DNA of 64,000 bases from Chryseobacterium sp. 52 (GTDB lineage Bacteria; Bacteroidota; Bacteroidia; Flavobacteriales; Weeksellaceae). A program made the position numbers and the translations under genes. Location: NCBI RefSeq assembly GCF_002754245.1, contig NZ_PEEX01000001.1, positions 62,001 through 126,000 of the forward strand, written 5' to 3'. Positions 25,827 through 34,220 of the stretch are shown here, one piece after another (position 1 is the first letter of the stretch; every line of letters begins with the position of its first letter). The notes under the pieces were generated by a model. It made no database searches. It was not told the DNA's origin and saw only the letters and a list, made by a program, of their open reading frames with translations.

Positions 25827-27032
25827 TTATACTTTTTCAATAACCATTGCATAGCCTTGTCCGACACCGATACAAAGGGTACACAATGCATATTTTTTAT
25901 CCTGTTTCTGAAGTTCCATTGCTGCAGAACCGATAATTCTTGCTCCTGAAACTCCCAGCGGGTGGCCAATAGCAATGGCGCCACCGTTTGGATTTATTCT
26001 TGAATCATCATCCTGTAAACCTAAGCTTCTGGTCACGGCTAAAGCCTGTGCTGCAAATGCTTCGTTCAGTTCGATAACGTCCATATCTTCCAAAGAAAGA
26101 TTTAATCTTTTCAATAATTTCCGGGTAGCTTCTACAGGTCCTATTCCCATAATTCTAGGTTCCACACCAGCTACGGCGGATCCTAAGATTTTAGCTTTTG
26201 GTTTTAAGCCATATTTTTTCACAGCTTCTTCACTGGCCAGGATAAGAGCTGCTGCTCCGTCATTCATTCCTGAAGCATTTCCAGCGGTTACGGTTCCTTC
26301 TTTTCTGAAAGCCGGGCGCAGTTTTCCTAAACCTTCCATGGAAGATGTCGGTTTGATGAATTCGTCGTGAGCAAACACTTTAGGATCGCCTTTTCTCTGT
26401 GGAATTTCAACTTTTACAATTTCTTGTGCGAGTCTTCCGCTTTCCTGAGCTTTGGTAGCTTTCTGCTGAGACCATAAGGCAAATTTATCCTGATCTTCTC
26501 TGCTGATATTGTGCATATCGGCTAAGTTTTCAGCAGTATCTCCCATTCCGTCTACGCCATACATTTCTTTCATTTTCGGATTGACAAAACGCCATCCGAA
26601 AGTGGTATCAAACATCTGACTGTCTCTTCCGAAGGCTGCGCTTGGTTTTGACATTACATAAGGCGAACGCGTCATCTGCTCTACTCCTCCTGCGATGTAA
26701 ATTTCACCTTCTCCTGAAGCAATGGAACGGAAAGCATTAGCAACCGCCGACATTCCGGACGCGCAGAGTCTGTTTACCGTTTCTCCTCCAATTTTGTAAG
26801 GAAGTCCGGCCAACAACAGGCCCATTCTGGCTACATTTCTATTGTCCTCACCAGCCTGATTGGCACATCCGAAAATAACATCTTCAATTTCCTCTACAGG
26901 AACGTCAGGATTTCTCGCAACGATTTCTTTAAGGACAATTGCCGCCAAATCATCCGGACGAACTTCTGAAAGTCCACCCGCTAATTTAGAAATGGGTGTT
27001 CTGATGTAATCTATGATATATACGTTGTTCAT
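25827..27032 (-). CDS. paaJ: 3-oxoadipyl-CoA/3-oxo-5,6-dehydrosuberyl-CoA thiolase
   Basis: A 401-residue thiolase with the nucleophile Cys in NRLCASGMSAV (about 90), the conserved NEAFAAQA (about 322), GGAIAIGHPLGVSGAR (about 353-368) and the second active-site Cys in CTLCIGVGQG at the C-terminus. The N-terminal YIIDYIRTPISKLAGGLSEVRPDDL is characteristic of PcaF/PaaJ thiolases. In the pathway it cleaves 3-oxo-5,6-dehydrosuberyl-CoA and 3-oxoadipyl-CoA to release acetyl-CoA and succinyl-CoA. It lies between paaI and paaY in the cluster. Confidence 0.92.
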   Translation of the reverse strand: MNNVYIIDYIRTPISKLAGGLSEVRPDDLAAIVLKEIVARNPDVPVEEIEDVIFGCANQAGEDNRNVARMGLLLAGLPYKIGGETVNRLCASGMSAVANAFRSIASGEGEIYIAGGVEQMTRSPYVMSKPSAAFGRDSQMFDTTFGWRFVNPKMKEMYGVDGMGDTAENLADMHNISREDQDKFALWSQQKATKAQESGRLAQEIVKVEIPQRKGDPKVFAHDEFIKPTSSMEGLGKLRPAFRKEGTVTAGNASGMNDGAAALILASEEAVKKYGLKPKAKILGSAVAGVEPRIMGIGPVEATRKLLKRLNLSLEDMDVIELNEAFAAQALAVTRSLGLQDDDSRINPNGGAIAIGHPLGVSGARIIGSAAMELQKQDKKYALCTLCIGVGQGYAMVIEKV

Positions 27033-27061
27033 TTTTATTAGATTTTTAGATTTCAGATTTC

Positions 27062-27098
27062 AGACGTCAGATATTCTTTAATCTAATATCTGATGTCT
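27062..27098. repeat. spacer inverted repeat, paaI-paaJ
   Basis: AGACGTCAGATATT (27062-27075) and AATATCTGATGTCT (27085-27098) pair at 13 of 14 positions around nine bases. Just before it are two AGATTTC-like words (TTAGATTTCAGATTTC), the same heptamer that is repeated five times in the paaB-paaC spacer. Confidence 0.6.
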
Positions 27099-27107
27099 TT
27101 TATCTTT

Positions 27108-27521
27108 TTATAGTTCTGTTACTTTTTTTCCAATTTTATAAACGGTTCCGACAAATTTTGCCACCAGTTCATTGTTTTGATTGGTGATTTTAATGTCGTA
27201 AACGGCTGTTTTTCTGGTATCGTTCACCAGAATACTTTCTGCTCTGAAAATATCACCCTCTTTTCCGGCTTTGGTGAAATTGATGATACAATTGAGAGCA
27301 ACGGCCGCATCTCCTGAGTTGTTGGACGAAAATGCCAGGGCAGAATCTGCAAAAGCAAACGTCACGCCCCCGTGAACGGTTTTAAGCCCATTGATCATGT
27401 CTTTCTTGATGGGCATTTCTATTAAACAATAGTTTTCTTTAACTTCAATCATTTTGATATTCATCCATTGGGAAAAATAATCCTGATCGAGCATATAATC
27501 TGCAACTTGTCTTGGATTCAT
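27108..27521 (-). CDS. paaI: PaaI hotdog-fold phenylacetyl-CoA-type thioesterase
   Basis: A 137-residue hotdog protein with the active-site segment GLKTVHGGVTFAFADSALAFSSNN (the Asp in FADS is the expected catalytic acid) and the closing strands DIFRAESILVND and YDIKITNQNNELVAKFVGTVY. PaaI hydrolyses dead-end hydroxyphenylacetyl- and phenylacetyl-CoA thioesters to rescue CoA. Length agrees with the family (about 140). It is placed between paaH and paaJ. Confidence 0.88.
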   Translation of the reverse strand: MNPRQVADYMLDQDYFSQWMNIKMIEVKENYCLIEMPIKKDMINGLKTVHGGVTFAFADSALAFSSNNSGDAAVALNCIINFTKAGKEGDIFRAESILVNDTRKTAVYDIKITNQNNELVAKFVGTVYKIGKKVTEL

Positions 27522-27585
27522 AATTTTCTAATTTACCAATGTAACCGTTTAAAAATGTACCAATTATTGTTACACTGTTATATTA
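27522..27585. repeat. repeat-word spacer, paaH-paaI
   Basis: This short spacer has no strong hairpin but contains the words TACCAATGTAAC, AATGTACCAAT and CAATTATTGTTAC, which recur in the paaG and paaD spacers. It is included as a weaker member of the same repeat group. Confidence 0.35.
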
Positions 27586-28716
27586 CTACATTTTACGAAG
27601 TAAGGGGCTTTGTCTGTATCTTTCTTCCTGATATTCTTCGTAAAGATTCTGCAGGGTTTCGGAAATTTTTGCATATCCGATTTCTTTTCCCCAGCTTAGT
27701 AAACCTTTTGGATAGTTTACTCCTTTCTGCATAGCCAGTTCAATATCTTCGTCATTGGCAACGCCTAATCTTTTTGCTTCTACGGCTTCATTGATCAACA
27801 TTGAAATAATTCGTAAAAATATTTGTTGATATAAAGCATCGTCTTTTTCAGCGACTGGCTTTTCAGCTCCTTCAGCATAATCATAGAATCCTTTTCCTGT
27901 TTTTCTGCCGTGAAGTTTGGCTTCAGCCATGCGTTGTTGTAATAAAGACGGCTTGTATTTTGGATCATTGAAATAATCTTTGTAAACAGTTGTTGTTACA
28001 GAAAAATTGACGTCAACACCAATAAGATCCATCAGTTCAAAAGGTCCCATTTTGAAGTTTCCTAAAGTTCTCATGGCATCATCTACCTGTTCGGGAGTTG
28101 CGATGTTTTCTTCAACCATTCTCAAACCTTCCCCATAATATGGACGGGCAATTCTGTTTACAATGAATCCGGGAATATCTTTGGCAATCACAGGAATTTT
28201 CCCCCATTCCTTCATGAGGCTGTACATTTTTTCAGCTAATGATTTTTCTGTTAATAAAGATGGTATGATTTCAACCAAAGGCATTAATGGAGCCGGATTG
28301 AAGAAGTGAATTCCAATGAAACGTTCCGGTTTCTTTAGTTCTGCACCGAGAGAGGTGATAGAAATGGATGATGTGTTGGAACTGATGATACAGCTGTCCG
28401 AAACATAGGTTTCAAGTTCTGTAAAAACTTTGGTCTTTATTTCTTTGTTTTCAATGATGGCTTCAATGACTAGATCTGAGTCTTTCAGATCCTGTAAAGC
28501 TTCACCTTTAGTTATATTGTTTTTGATTTCTGTGGCTTTTTCCTGAGAAATTTTAGCTTTATCCACTAATTTCTGAAGTGTTTTCTCTAAGCCTGATAAT
28601 GCTTTATCAATCTGCGGAGCATTTGCATCGAATAGAACGACTTTGCATCCCGCTGTTGCAGCTACCTGCGCAATTCCTACGCCCATAGTCCCTGCACCAA
28701 TAATTCCTACGTTCAT
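27586..28716 (-). CDS. paaH: 3-hydroxyacyl-CoA dehydrogenase PaaH (PaaC in some nomenclature)
   Basis: The 376-residue protein opens with the Rossmann motif GIIGAGTMGVGIAQ (residues 4-17) and has SSNTSSISITSL, the catalytic His in GIHFFNPAPLMPLVEI (about 138) and VNRIARPYYGEGLRM, typical of 3-hydroxyacyl-CoA dehydrogenases. In the phenylacetate pathway it oxidises 3-hydroxyadipyl-CoA with NAD+. An extra C-terminal domain (about 290-376), MLINEAVEAKRLGVAN, is the usual second 3HCDH_C repeat. It is encoded between paaG and paaI. Confidence 0.92.
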   Translation of the reverse strand: MNVGIIGAGTMGVGIAQVAATAGCKVVLFDANAPQIDKALSGLEKTLQKLVDKAKISQEKATEIKNNITKGEALQDLKDSDLVIEAIIENKEIKTKVFTELETYVSDSCIISSNTSSISITSLGAELKKPERFIGIHFFNPAPLMPLVEIIPSLLTEKSLAEKMYSLMKEWGKIPVIAKDIPGFIVNRIARPYYGEGLRMVEENIATPEQVDDAMRTLGNFKMGPFELMDLIGVDVNFSVTTTVYKDYFNDPKYKPSLLQQRMAEAKLHGRKTGKGFYDYAEGAEKPVAEKDDALYQQIFLRIISMLINEAVEAKRLGVANDEDIELAMQKGVNYPKGLLSWGKEIGYAKISETLQNLYEEYQEERYRQSPLLRKM

Positions 28717-28743
28717 TATGATCTGTATAATGTATTTATGTAA

Positions 28744-28839
28744 AAAGTATTCATGTAAATGCTAAAACTACATTCTAAGTTTTGATTTATAGATTCAAAA
28801 TCAACTCAGAATCATGAATACATTTTACATGAATACTTT
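28744..28839. repeat. spacer inverted repeat, paaG-paaH
   Basis: Perfect 16-base arms AAAGTATTCATGTAAA (28744-28759) and TTTACATGAATACTTT (28824-28839) enclose 64 bases. Inside them, ATTCTAAGTT and AACTCAGAAT give a further partial pairing, so the spacer can fold into a long hairpin. It differs in sequence from the terminators in the window and lacks a U-tract in the direction of transcription. Confidence 0.65.
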
Positions 28840-28849
28840 AATACGGTAT

Positions 28850-29650
28850 TTATTTTCCTTTATAATCAGGTTTTCTTTTCTGTAAAAAGGCATTTACTCC
28901 TTCGATGAAATCTTCTGTCTGTGCAGCTTCCTGCTGTAGGTCGCCTTCCAGTTCAAGCTGTTCTCTCAATGTATTAGTGTACGACTGAGCAAATGCTTTT
29001 TTAGTCAATTTAATAGCAGCAGTCGGCATATTTGACATTTTCTCAAGGATCTCCATTGATTTTGGCGCAAATTCTTCTTCAGTGAATACTTCAGCTACCA
29101 AACCGTAAGATTTAGATTCTTCAGCAGATAATCTTTTGCCTGTAAATGCTAAATAATTGGCTAATTGTCTTCCTAATAATTTTGGAAGGAAATAAGTTCC
29201 TCCTGTATCAGGAATCAATCCGATATTTGAAAATGCCTGAGCAAAATAAGATTTGTCTACTGCCAGTACAAAGTCGCAAATCAAAGCTAACATAGCTCCT
29301 GCACCTACTGCAGGGCCGTTTACCAATGCCACAACAGGTTTTTTACAACGCGTGATCTCTGTTACCAAAGGATTGTAATAATCTACTACAATTTTTCTGA
29401 TAATATCGTTGTCATGGTGTTCGTTACCCTGTACGAAAGCATCATCCAGATTCTGACCGGAGCAGAAGGCTCTTCCTCTCCCGGAAATCGCTACGCATCT
29501 TACCGTTGGATCTTCGCTGCATTCTTTAACAAAATCTTTTAAATCTGATAAAGAGGGTTTTGTAAGCGCGTTCATCGTGTCCGGCTGATTGAGGTAGGCA
29601 ATTTTCAGTTTCCCGTCAAAATGCGTTTCAATATCAAGTTGTGTATACAT
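28850..29650 (-). CDS. paaG: PaaG 1,2-epoxyphenylacetyl-CoA isomerase
   Basis: A 266-residue crotonase. The oxyanion-hole segments are GRGRAFCSGQNLDDAF (about 61-76) and GPAVGAGAMLALICDFVLA (about 113-131). Where hydratases have catalytic glutamates the protein has GAGAMLA and FAQAFSNIGL, while the Asp of GLIPDTGGTYFLPK (near 155) matches the catalytic Asp of PaaG. It converts the ring epoxide to oxepin-CoA. The family fit is better than to PaaF hydratase. It follows paaD's accessory insert and precedes paaH. Confidence 0.9.
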   Translation of the reverse strand: MYTQLDIETHFDGKLKIAYLNQPDTMNALTKPSLSDLKDFVKECSEDPTVRCVAISGRGRAFCSGQNLDDAFVQGNEHHDNDIIRKIVVDYYNPLVTEITRCKKPVVALVNGPAVGAGAMLALICDFVLAVDKSYFAQAFSNIGLIPDTGGTYFLPKLLGRQLANYLAFTGKRLSAEESKSYGLVAEVFTEEEFAPKSMEILEKMSNMPTAAIKLTKKAFAQSYTNTLREQLELEGDLQQEAAQTEDFIEGVNAFLQKRKPDYKGK

Positions 29651-29668
29651 AGTTTTTTTAATTTATTA

Positions 29669-29827
29669 ATGTACTAATTTAACAATATAAAATAATGTGG
29701 CAATCTCTATCATGTAACAATCTAACAGATTAACAATGCTGCAAATAAATCTAGCAATGTAGCAGTTTAACAGTATAACAATTATTTTGCTATTGTTAAA
29801 CTGATACATTGATTTATTGGTACATTA
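29669..29827. repeat. A/T-rich repeat-word spacer upstream of paaG
   Basis: CAGTTTAACA (29763-29772) and TGTTAAACTG (29794-29803) form a 10-bp inverted repeat. CATTGATTTATTGGTACATTA (29807-29827) matches the sequence at 32456-32476, in the paaC-paaD spacer, at 20 of 21 positions. AATGTAC and AACAAT words occur throughout. The spacer also adjoins the truncated paaD copy. Confidence 0.55.
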
Positions 29828-29908
29828 AATATCCAATTCCACTACATTGATCACCGGAATTTCGGGATCGGGAATCTGGGATGGGATGTTTAACATATTG
29901 TTTTGCAT
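29825..29908 (-). pseudogene. truncated duplicate of the paaD 5' end
   Basis: This 27-codon frame begins MQNNMLNIPSQIPDPEIPV and stops soon after INVVELDI; the true PaaD begins MNNLLNILSQVPDPEIPV and continues. At DNA level 29835-29893 matches 32328-32386 at 55 of 59 positions. It is therefore a leftover of a partial paaD duplication, located 31 bases downstream of the beta-helix gene's stop. It is unlikely to make a functional protein. Confidence 0.85.
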
Positions 29909-29939
29909 AATTTAAAAAAAAATTCTTTTATACCCTTCC

Positions 29940-31787
29940 TTATATGGGGCTATTATTATAATAATTCTGGAATCTAATGTTTGTAACAAAATCTTCTTCA
30001 ATAGGAAGAACACTACAGTTGAATAATATATTATCCTTAGCAATACTATTGTCACATCGTAAATAAAGTCCACTTCTAACATTACTTATTTCATTACCAG
30101 ATATTGTGACCTTTCCATCCAAAGATCTTCCAAAGGGAATAGAAGGAGTGGTTATATCAGTAACTATTCCATAATTATTTCCGTTTCCGTATATTAAATT
30201 ATTTGAAATTACAAATCTCTTAGTTAGATCATTGACTATTTTAAATTCTTCTACAGATTGTGGTGTATAACTTCTAATAGAAATACCTACAAATGCATTC
30301 CCTTGAGCGCTCGCTTTAAAATTGTTATTACTAATTAACGCATTTCCTAAAGCAGAAGTAAGCCTTTTTGTCTCTGTTGTTGTTACATCTCCATTAGCAT
30401 CAGTTATAGTTGTAATTGTAGTTGAATAGGCTAAATAGTCAATTGCAACGGAGTGTAGATTAGATCCACAATTATTGGATATATTGATATTATTAATATT
30501 ACCTCCAATAGTAACTGCTGTTCTAACGTTGTTAAAATTATTATTTTGTATATTAATATTGTCTGCTTCTATCTCATCCACCTGAGACTGAAGTAATATT
30601 CCATAAGTGGCGCTATCAGAGGTTTCTATAATATTATTGTTAATTGAAATATTTTTAAACTCATTGGCAAGACCATCTGTTAATCTGGAAGAAGAGTTAA
30701 TAACTCCACTATCATCGGCAATCAGTTGATGAATATAATTATCCGAAATAATGGCATTCTTCTTAGTTCCATCAAATCTGATAGCTCCCCAAGTTGTATT
30801 CCTAAACATGTTGTTACTGATAATAAAGTTATTCACATTATCATAAAAATCTATTGCATACAGTCTGTGGTGTCCGGTATTATTCCTTCCACAATATTCA
30901 AAATTGTTGTTTGTAATCAAAACTGATCCATAGTATCCGCAATCAAATGCAAATATCCCACAAGGAGCTGTGGAAGGGTTTAAATTTTTTGCATTTTTAA
31001 AAGTATTGTTCTCCACAATAAAATTGGCATTATGTGATTGCGTAAGTCCTAAATGCTCCATTCTGAACATTTGTGATTGTACTCCACTCTCAAAATAATT
31101 ATTAGATACTTTTATAGTTCCTTCACAATTATAAAATTGTATTGCTCTCGTGTATAAGTCAAAGAAGCTACAATTATTAATTTCAATATTTGTAGATGCT
31201 AGTGAATTGATAACATATATTCCTCCATTGAAATCTCTTAATATTTCAGCTGCAGCACTATCCCAGTCATGGGCAGTGTAGACCTGCAAATTTCTTTTGT
31301 TTAAATCAAAATTAATTCCTTCGATAATGAAATTGTTACAATTTGAAAAATGTAAGAAATAAGAATTAAATCGTTGATCACTATTTGATTTAATTACTGT
31401 ATGTTGCTTATCTCCCAAAAGTTTAAAACAAGAAATATCTACAAAACTTAATTGTTCATTAAGAATATATTCTTTCGCATCAAATCTTAAAGTTGCTCCT
31501 AAATATCCCGCGGTATTGATCGCTTTAGTTAGCATGACTTTATCTCCGGTCCCATTTGTTAAATCAGTGGGATAAGTACATCTATACCATTCTATATTAA
31601 TGGTATTCTCTGTATAAATGGCTTTATAATATTTCCCATTTTCAGTAATTAAAACAACTCCATCTACCAAGCTTGGGTCCAAATCTATTTCCTGATAACG
31701 GATAACTTCTCCGGTATTGTGAAATGTTTTAATAAGAGTGGATTCCTGACATGTTGATGGAAATTTCTGGCTGTTGCAATTTGTCAT
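29940..31787 (-). CDS. right-handed parallel beta-helix protein, probable acquired cargo
   Basis: The 615-residue product consists mostly of Asn-rich beta-helix coils with many 'NISNN', 'IENNTF' and 'ISDNYIHQL'-type turns from about residue 130 to 590, as in pectate-lyase-like and phage tailspike proteins. The N-terminal portion (about 30-110) has the GDKVMLTKAINTAGYLGATLRF lead-in commonly preceding such helices. There is no signal peptide, so secretion by a standard route is not indicated. The gene is visibly richer in A/T than the paa genes around it and is flanked by a truncated paaD copy on one side and a 12-bp inverted repeat on the other. Catalytic residues were not identified; tailspike-like depolymerase or adhesin remain possible. 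Confidence 0.75.
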   Translation of the reverse strand: MTNCNSQKFPSTCQESTLIKTFHNTGEVIRYQEIDLDPSLVDGVVLITENGKYYKAIYTENTINIEWYRCTYPTDLTNGTGDKVMLTKAINTAGYLGATLRFDAKEYILNEQLSFVDISCFKLLGDKQHTVIKSNSDQRFNSYFLHFSNCNNFIIEGINFDLNKRNLQVYTAHDWDSAAAEILRDFNGGIYVINSLASTNIEINNCSFFDLYTRAIQFYNCEGTIKVSNNYFESGVQSQMFRMEHLGLTQSHNANFIVENNTFKNAKNLNPSTAPCGIFAFDCGYYGSVLITNNNFEYCGRNNTGHHRLYAIDFYDNVNNFIISNNMFRNTTWGAIRFDGTKKNAIISDNYIHQLIADDSGVINSSSRLTDGLANEFKNISINNNIIETSDSATYGILLQSQVDEIEADNINIQNNNFNNVRTAVTIGGNINNINISNNCGSNLHSVAIDYLAYSTTITTITDANGDVTTTETKRLTSALGNALISNNNFKASAQGNAFVGISIRSYTPQSVEEFKIVNDLTKRFVISNNLIYGNGNNYGIVTDITTPSIPFGRSLDGKVTISGNEISNVRSGLYLRCDNSIAKDNILFNCSVLPIEEDFVTNIRFQNYYNNSPI

Positions 31788-31826
31788 AATAAATGTTTTG
31801 TGTTGATTATTTTAAATAAGATCATT

Positions 31827-31888
31827 AATAAATGATACTGAAGCAAAACTAAGGGCTGCTAACGACAAAACTCGTCGTATCATTTATT
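31827..31888. repeat. spacer inverted repeat upstream of the beta-helix gene
   Basis: AATAAATGATAC (31827-31838) and GTATCATTTATT (31877-31888) are perfect 12-base arms around 38 bases. It lies between paaD and the beta-helix gene, 39 bases before that gene's start, and may be a spacer hairpin of the paa group or a boundary of the inserted gene. Confidence 0.5.
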
Positions 31889-31933
31889 GTTTACATAATC
31901 AAGTCATTTATTTTGAAAATGAATTCTTACGAT

Positions 31934-32398
31934 TTAATGACATTTAAAATAATCAAAGGGCTCCAGACAGTCCAGACATTGATAAGAAGCCTTACACAAT
32001 GTAGACCCGAATCTGCTGATCTGTTTTGAATTCATGGAACCGCAACGCGGACATTTTTTCGGTTTCCCGATGTGATGTTCGTCTGCTCCTTTTTCAGGAG
32101 GTGTGATTCCGTAAACACGAAGCTTTTCTCTCGCTTCATCTGTTAACCAGTCTGTTGTCCATATTGGAAACATTTTGGTTACTACTTTGGCATCCCAGCC
32201 GTTTTCCTTCATCATTTTGATGATATCTTCCTCAATGGTGAACATGGCGGGACAGGCAGAATAAGTAGGCGTAATCGTTACTTCGCAGGTATTTTCACCT
32301 GTCACTTTTGCCTCTCTTACAATACCTAATTCCACGACATTGATCACCGGAATTTCGGGATCGGGAACCTGGGATAGTATGTTTAATAAATTATTCAA
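31934..32398 (-). CDS. paaD: PaaD, phenylacetyl-CoA epoxidase assembly subunit (MIP18/DUF59 family)
   Basis: The 154-residue product has an N-terminal MIP18-type domain (LSQVPDPEIPVINVVELGI, TITPTYSACPAMFTIEEDI) and a C-terminal cysteine cluster with Cys116, 119, 135, 141, 144 and 153 (CPRCG, STLCKASYQCLDC), typical of PaaD, which helps deliver iron to the epoxidase. It lies downstream of paaC with a repeat-containing spacer between. The beta-helix gene follows, then a truncated second copy of this gene's 5' end. Confidence 0.92.
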   Translation of the reverse strand: MNNLLNILSQVPDPEIPVINVVELGIVREAKVTGENTCEVTITPTYSACPAMFTIEEDIIKMMKENGWDAKVVTKMFPIWTTDWLTDEAREKLRVYGITPPEKGADEHHIGKPKKCPRCGSMNSKQISRFGSTLCKASYQCLDCLEPFDYFKCH

Positions 32399-32422
32399 AA
32401 TTTCAATCTAACAATTTAACAG

Positions 32423-32462
32423 TGTATCAATGTAACAATTATTGCTAGACTGTTACATTGAT
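32423..32462. repeat. spacer inverted repeat, paaC-paaD
   Basis: ATCAATGTAACA (32426-32437) and TGTTACATTGAT (32451-32462) are perfect 12-base arms around 13 bases. The left arm, extended to TGTATCAATGTAAC, also occurs in the paaJ-paaY spacer, and the sequence that follows recurs near 29807-29827. Confidence 0.65.
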
Positions 32463-32477
32463 TTATTGGTATATTAT

Positions 32478-33227
32478 CTACCACGTACATCCCGGATAAG
32501 CTCTCTGCATATACTGAAGTTCGCAAAGAATAAATCCGAAATATTCTGTATGATATCCTGTTCTTGATTTTGGCTGCATGAAATGATCTTTTGGATATTC
32601 AAGACCGTATTCTGCAAAATCTTTTTCTGTAACTGCTATAAACTGCTCATATAAAGCATCTGGATCCGAAGCAATGTTCAAAGCAATTAAATCATCTTCT
32701 CCTTCCCCTTTCTCGAATAGACCTTTCGTATATTCCCAGATATTTTCAATAGCTTTTACAACGCGCCCACGGCTTTCTTCTGTTCCCAGAGCAAAAATTT
32801 TCATCCATGAAGCAGCGTGAGTGTAATGGTATCTTACTTCTTTCAAAGACTTTTGAGCAATGGCAGACAATTCTTCATCTGCTGAATGGGACAACGCCTC
32901 ATACATCAATTTCTGATACACAGAAAAAACATATACTTTAAGGATGGTCTGAGCATAATCTTCGTTGGGAAGTTCTACCCAATGTGCGTTTACATACTCA
33001 TGCTCGTATCTTAGGAAAGCTAAATCATCTTCGCTTTTGCCATTATCATCAAGTCTTGATGCATAGACATAAAAGTTGTTTGCCTGACCCAGTTCATCTA
33101 AAGCGATGTTGGTTAAAGCAATATCTTCTTCCAAATATGGACCTTCACCACACCATGCAGACAATCTCTGTCCCATGATGAAGCTGTCATCCGCTAATTT
33201 TAATAAATAATTATGTAATGGATTCAT
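32478..33227 (-). CDS. paaC: PaaC, structural subunit of phenylacetyl-CoA epoxidase
   Basis: A 249-residue ferritin-like protein with helices typical of the PaaA/PaaC pair: DDSFIMGQRLSAWCGEGPYLEEDIALTNIALDELGQ (about 13-48) and EVRYHYTHAASWMKIFALG (about 128-146). PaaC binds PaaA to form the epoxidase core but in characterised enzymes lacks a catalytic di-iron site. It is preceded by paaB, with an AGATTTC heptamer spacer between, and followed by paaD. Confidence 0.92.
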   Translation of the reverse strand: MNPLHNYLLKLADDSFIMGQRLSAWCGEGPYLEEDIALTNIALDELGQANNFYVYASRLDDNGKSEDDLAFLRYEHEYVNAHWVELPNEDYAQTILKVYVFSVYQKLMYEALSHSADEELSAIAQKSLKEVRYHYTHAASWMKIFALGTEESRGRVVKAIENIWEYTKGLFEKGEGEDDLIALNIASDPDALYEQFIAVTEKDFAEYGLEYPKDHFMQPKSRTGYHTEYFGFILCELQYMQRAYPGCTW

Positions 33228-33235
33228 TTTTTAAT

Positions 33236-33298
33236 AGATTTCAGATTTCAGATTTCAGATTTCAGATTTCAGATCAGACAGTAAGTCTGGTGTCTGAT
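33236..33298. repeat. five AGATTTC heptamers and hairpin, paaB-paaC spacer
   Basis: AGATTTC is repeated five times in exact 7-base register (33236-33270), followed by AGAT. Immediately after, ATCAGACA (33273-33280) and TGTCTGAT (33291-33298) form an 8-bp hairpin. The array has no spacers of the CRISPR kind. The same word occurs twice in the paaI-paaJ spacer. Confidence 0.8.
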
Positions 33299-33324
33299 AT
33301 CTAGCATCTTAAAGTCTTTATTAA

Positions 33325-33606
33325 TTACATATTTTTCACGTCGTTAGGAATATCGTAGAAAGTCGGGTGACGGTATAATTTGTCATCTGCCGGATCAAAG
33401 AATGCCTCTTTATCTATGCCTTCTGAGGTAACGATATATTTACTTGGAACTACCCAAACAGAAGTTCCTTCCTTTCTTCTTGTATAAACGTCTCTTGCAT
33501 TCTGCAAAGCCATTTCTGCTGTTGGCGCCTGTACTATTCCAACGTGTTTGTGAGATAATCCCGGTTTAGTCTGAATAAACACTTCCCACATATCTAATTG
33601 ACTCAT
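33325..33606 (-). CDS. paaB: PaaB, phenylacetyl-CoA epoxidase subunit
   Basis: A 93-residue protein matching PaaB throughout: LDMWEVFIQTKPGLSHKHVGIV (about 4-25), ALQNARDVYTRRKEGTSVWVVPS, and YRHPTFYDIPNDVKNM at the end. PaaB bridges PaaAC dimers in the epoxidase complex. It is normally directly next to paaA; here it is split from paaA by two unrelated genes. Confidence 0.93.
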   Translation of the reverse strand: MSQLDMWEVFIQTKPGLSHKHVGIVQAPTAEMALQNARDVYTRRKEGTSVWVVPSKYIVTSEGIDKEAFFDPADDKLYRHPTFYDIPNDVKNM

Positions 33607-33617
33607 TATTTTAATTT

Positions 33618-34220
33618 TTAATCTAACTTAATATTGAAATTATTTTCAACGTATTCTATAATTTTCATGAAACTTTCATATTCATCTATCCCTGGATATT
33701 TGTTCAAATAACTTTTAGGATTAAAATAATGAAATTCATTTTCTTTTTTATTTGATCTATATTTTACTGAAAAGTCATTTCCATCTAAAACCCCCATTTC
33801 CGTTGACATTAAAACATAATCATTTACATCTTCCTCAAAAACAACCTTTTTTTTTGACTTTTTGTATTGAAAAAATTCTTCTTTAGGAAGATATCCTATA
33901 TTCAATGCCTCAAGATTTAAAAATACGTTCTCTAATGGAATTTTAGATTTTAGTTTAGTTACAACAGGTGGAATTAATTCAAACTCATCTTCACTTACTT
34001 TCTTTGGTAAAAACCATTGTATTAATTCGGCATTCCATTTTTTATTTTCGTTAAGATAAATTCTAAAAACTTTTCCACTGTTTGTAATTCCTTCCCCTAT
34101 ATAAATTCTTATTTCCCTTTCTACTTTAGAAGGAATATTCGCAAGCTTATTTATATCCTGTCCTTTCAAAAATGAAATACTTAAGAAAAATAGTATTTGA
34201 AATAATATTTTATTGTTCAC
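33618..34220 (-). CDS. secreted hypothetical protein in an accessory insert
   Basis: A 200-residue product with a signal peptide (MNNKILFQILFFLSISFLKG, cleavage about residue 20), then a Lys/Glu-rich body with alternating hydrophobic strands and no recognisable catalytic motif. Its start overlaps the preceding membrane gene by 11 bases, indicating co-translation, and its end lies 11 bases before the paaB start. The region is richer in A/T than the paa genes. The family is not recognised. Confidence 0.6.
   Translation of the reverse strand: MNNKILFQILFFLSISFLKGQDINKLANIPSKVEREIRIYIGEGITNSGKVFRIYLNENKKWNAELIQWFLPKKVSEDEFELIPPVVTKLKSKIPLENVFLNLEALNIGYLPKEEFFQYKKSKKKVVFEEDVNDYVLMSTEMGVLDGNDFSVKYRSNKKENEFHYFNPKSYLNKYPGIDEYESFMKIIEYVENNFNIKLD

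Noticed and set aside
28744..28839. paa spacer hairpins considered as Rho-independent terminators
   Set aside because: They are A/T-rich, have long loops and lack U-tracts in the transcribed direction, unlike the clear terminators elsewhere in the window.
33236..33270. Tandem AGATTTC array considered as a CRISPR or phase-variable tract
   Set aside because: Units are only 7 bases with no spacers, and the array is in a spacer between genes, not in a coding frame or next to cas genes.
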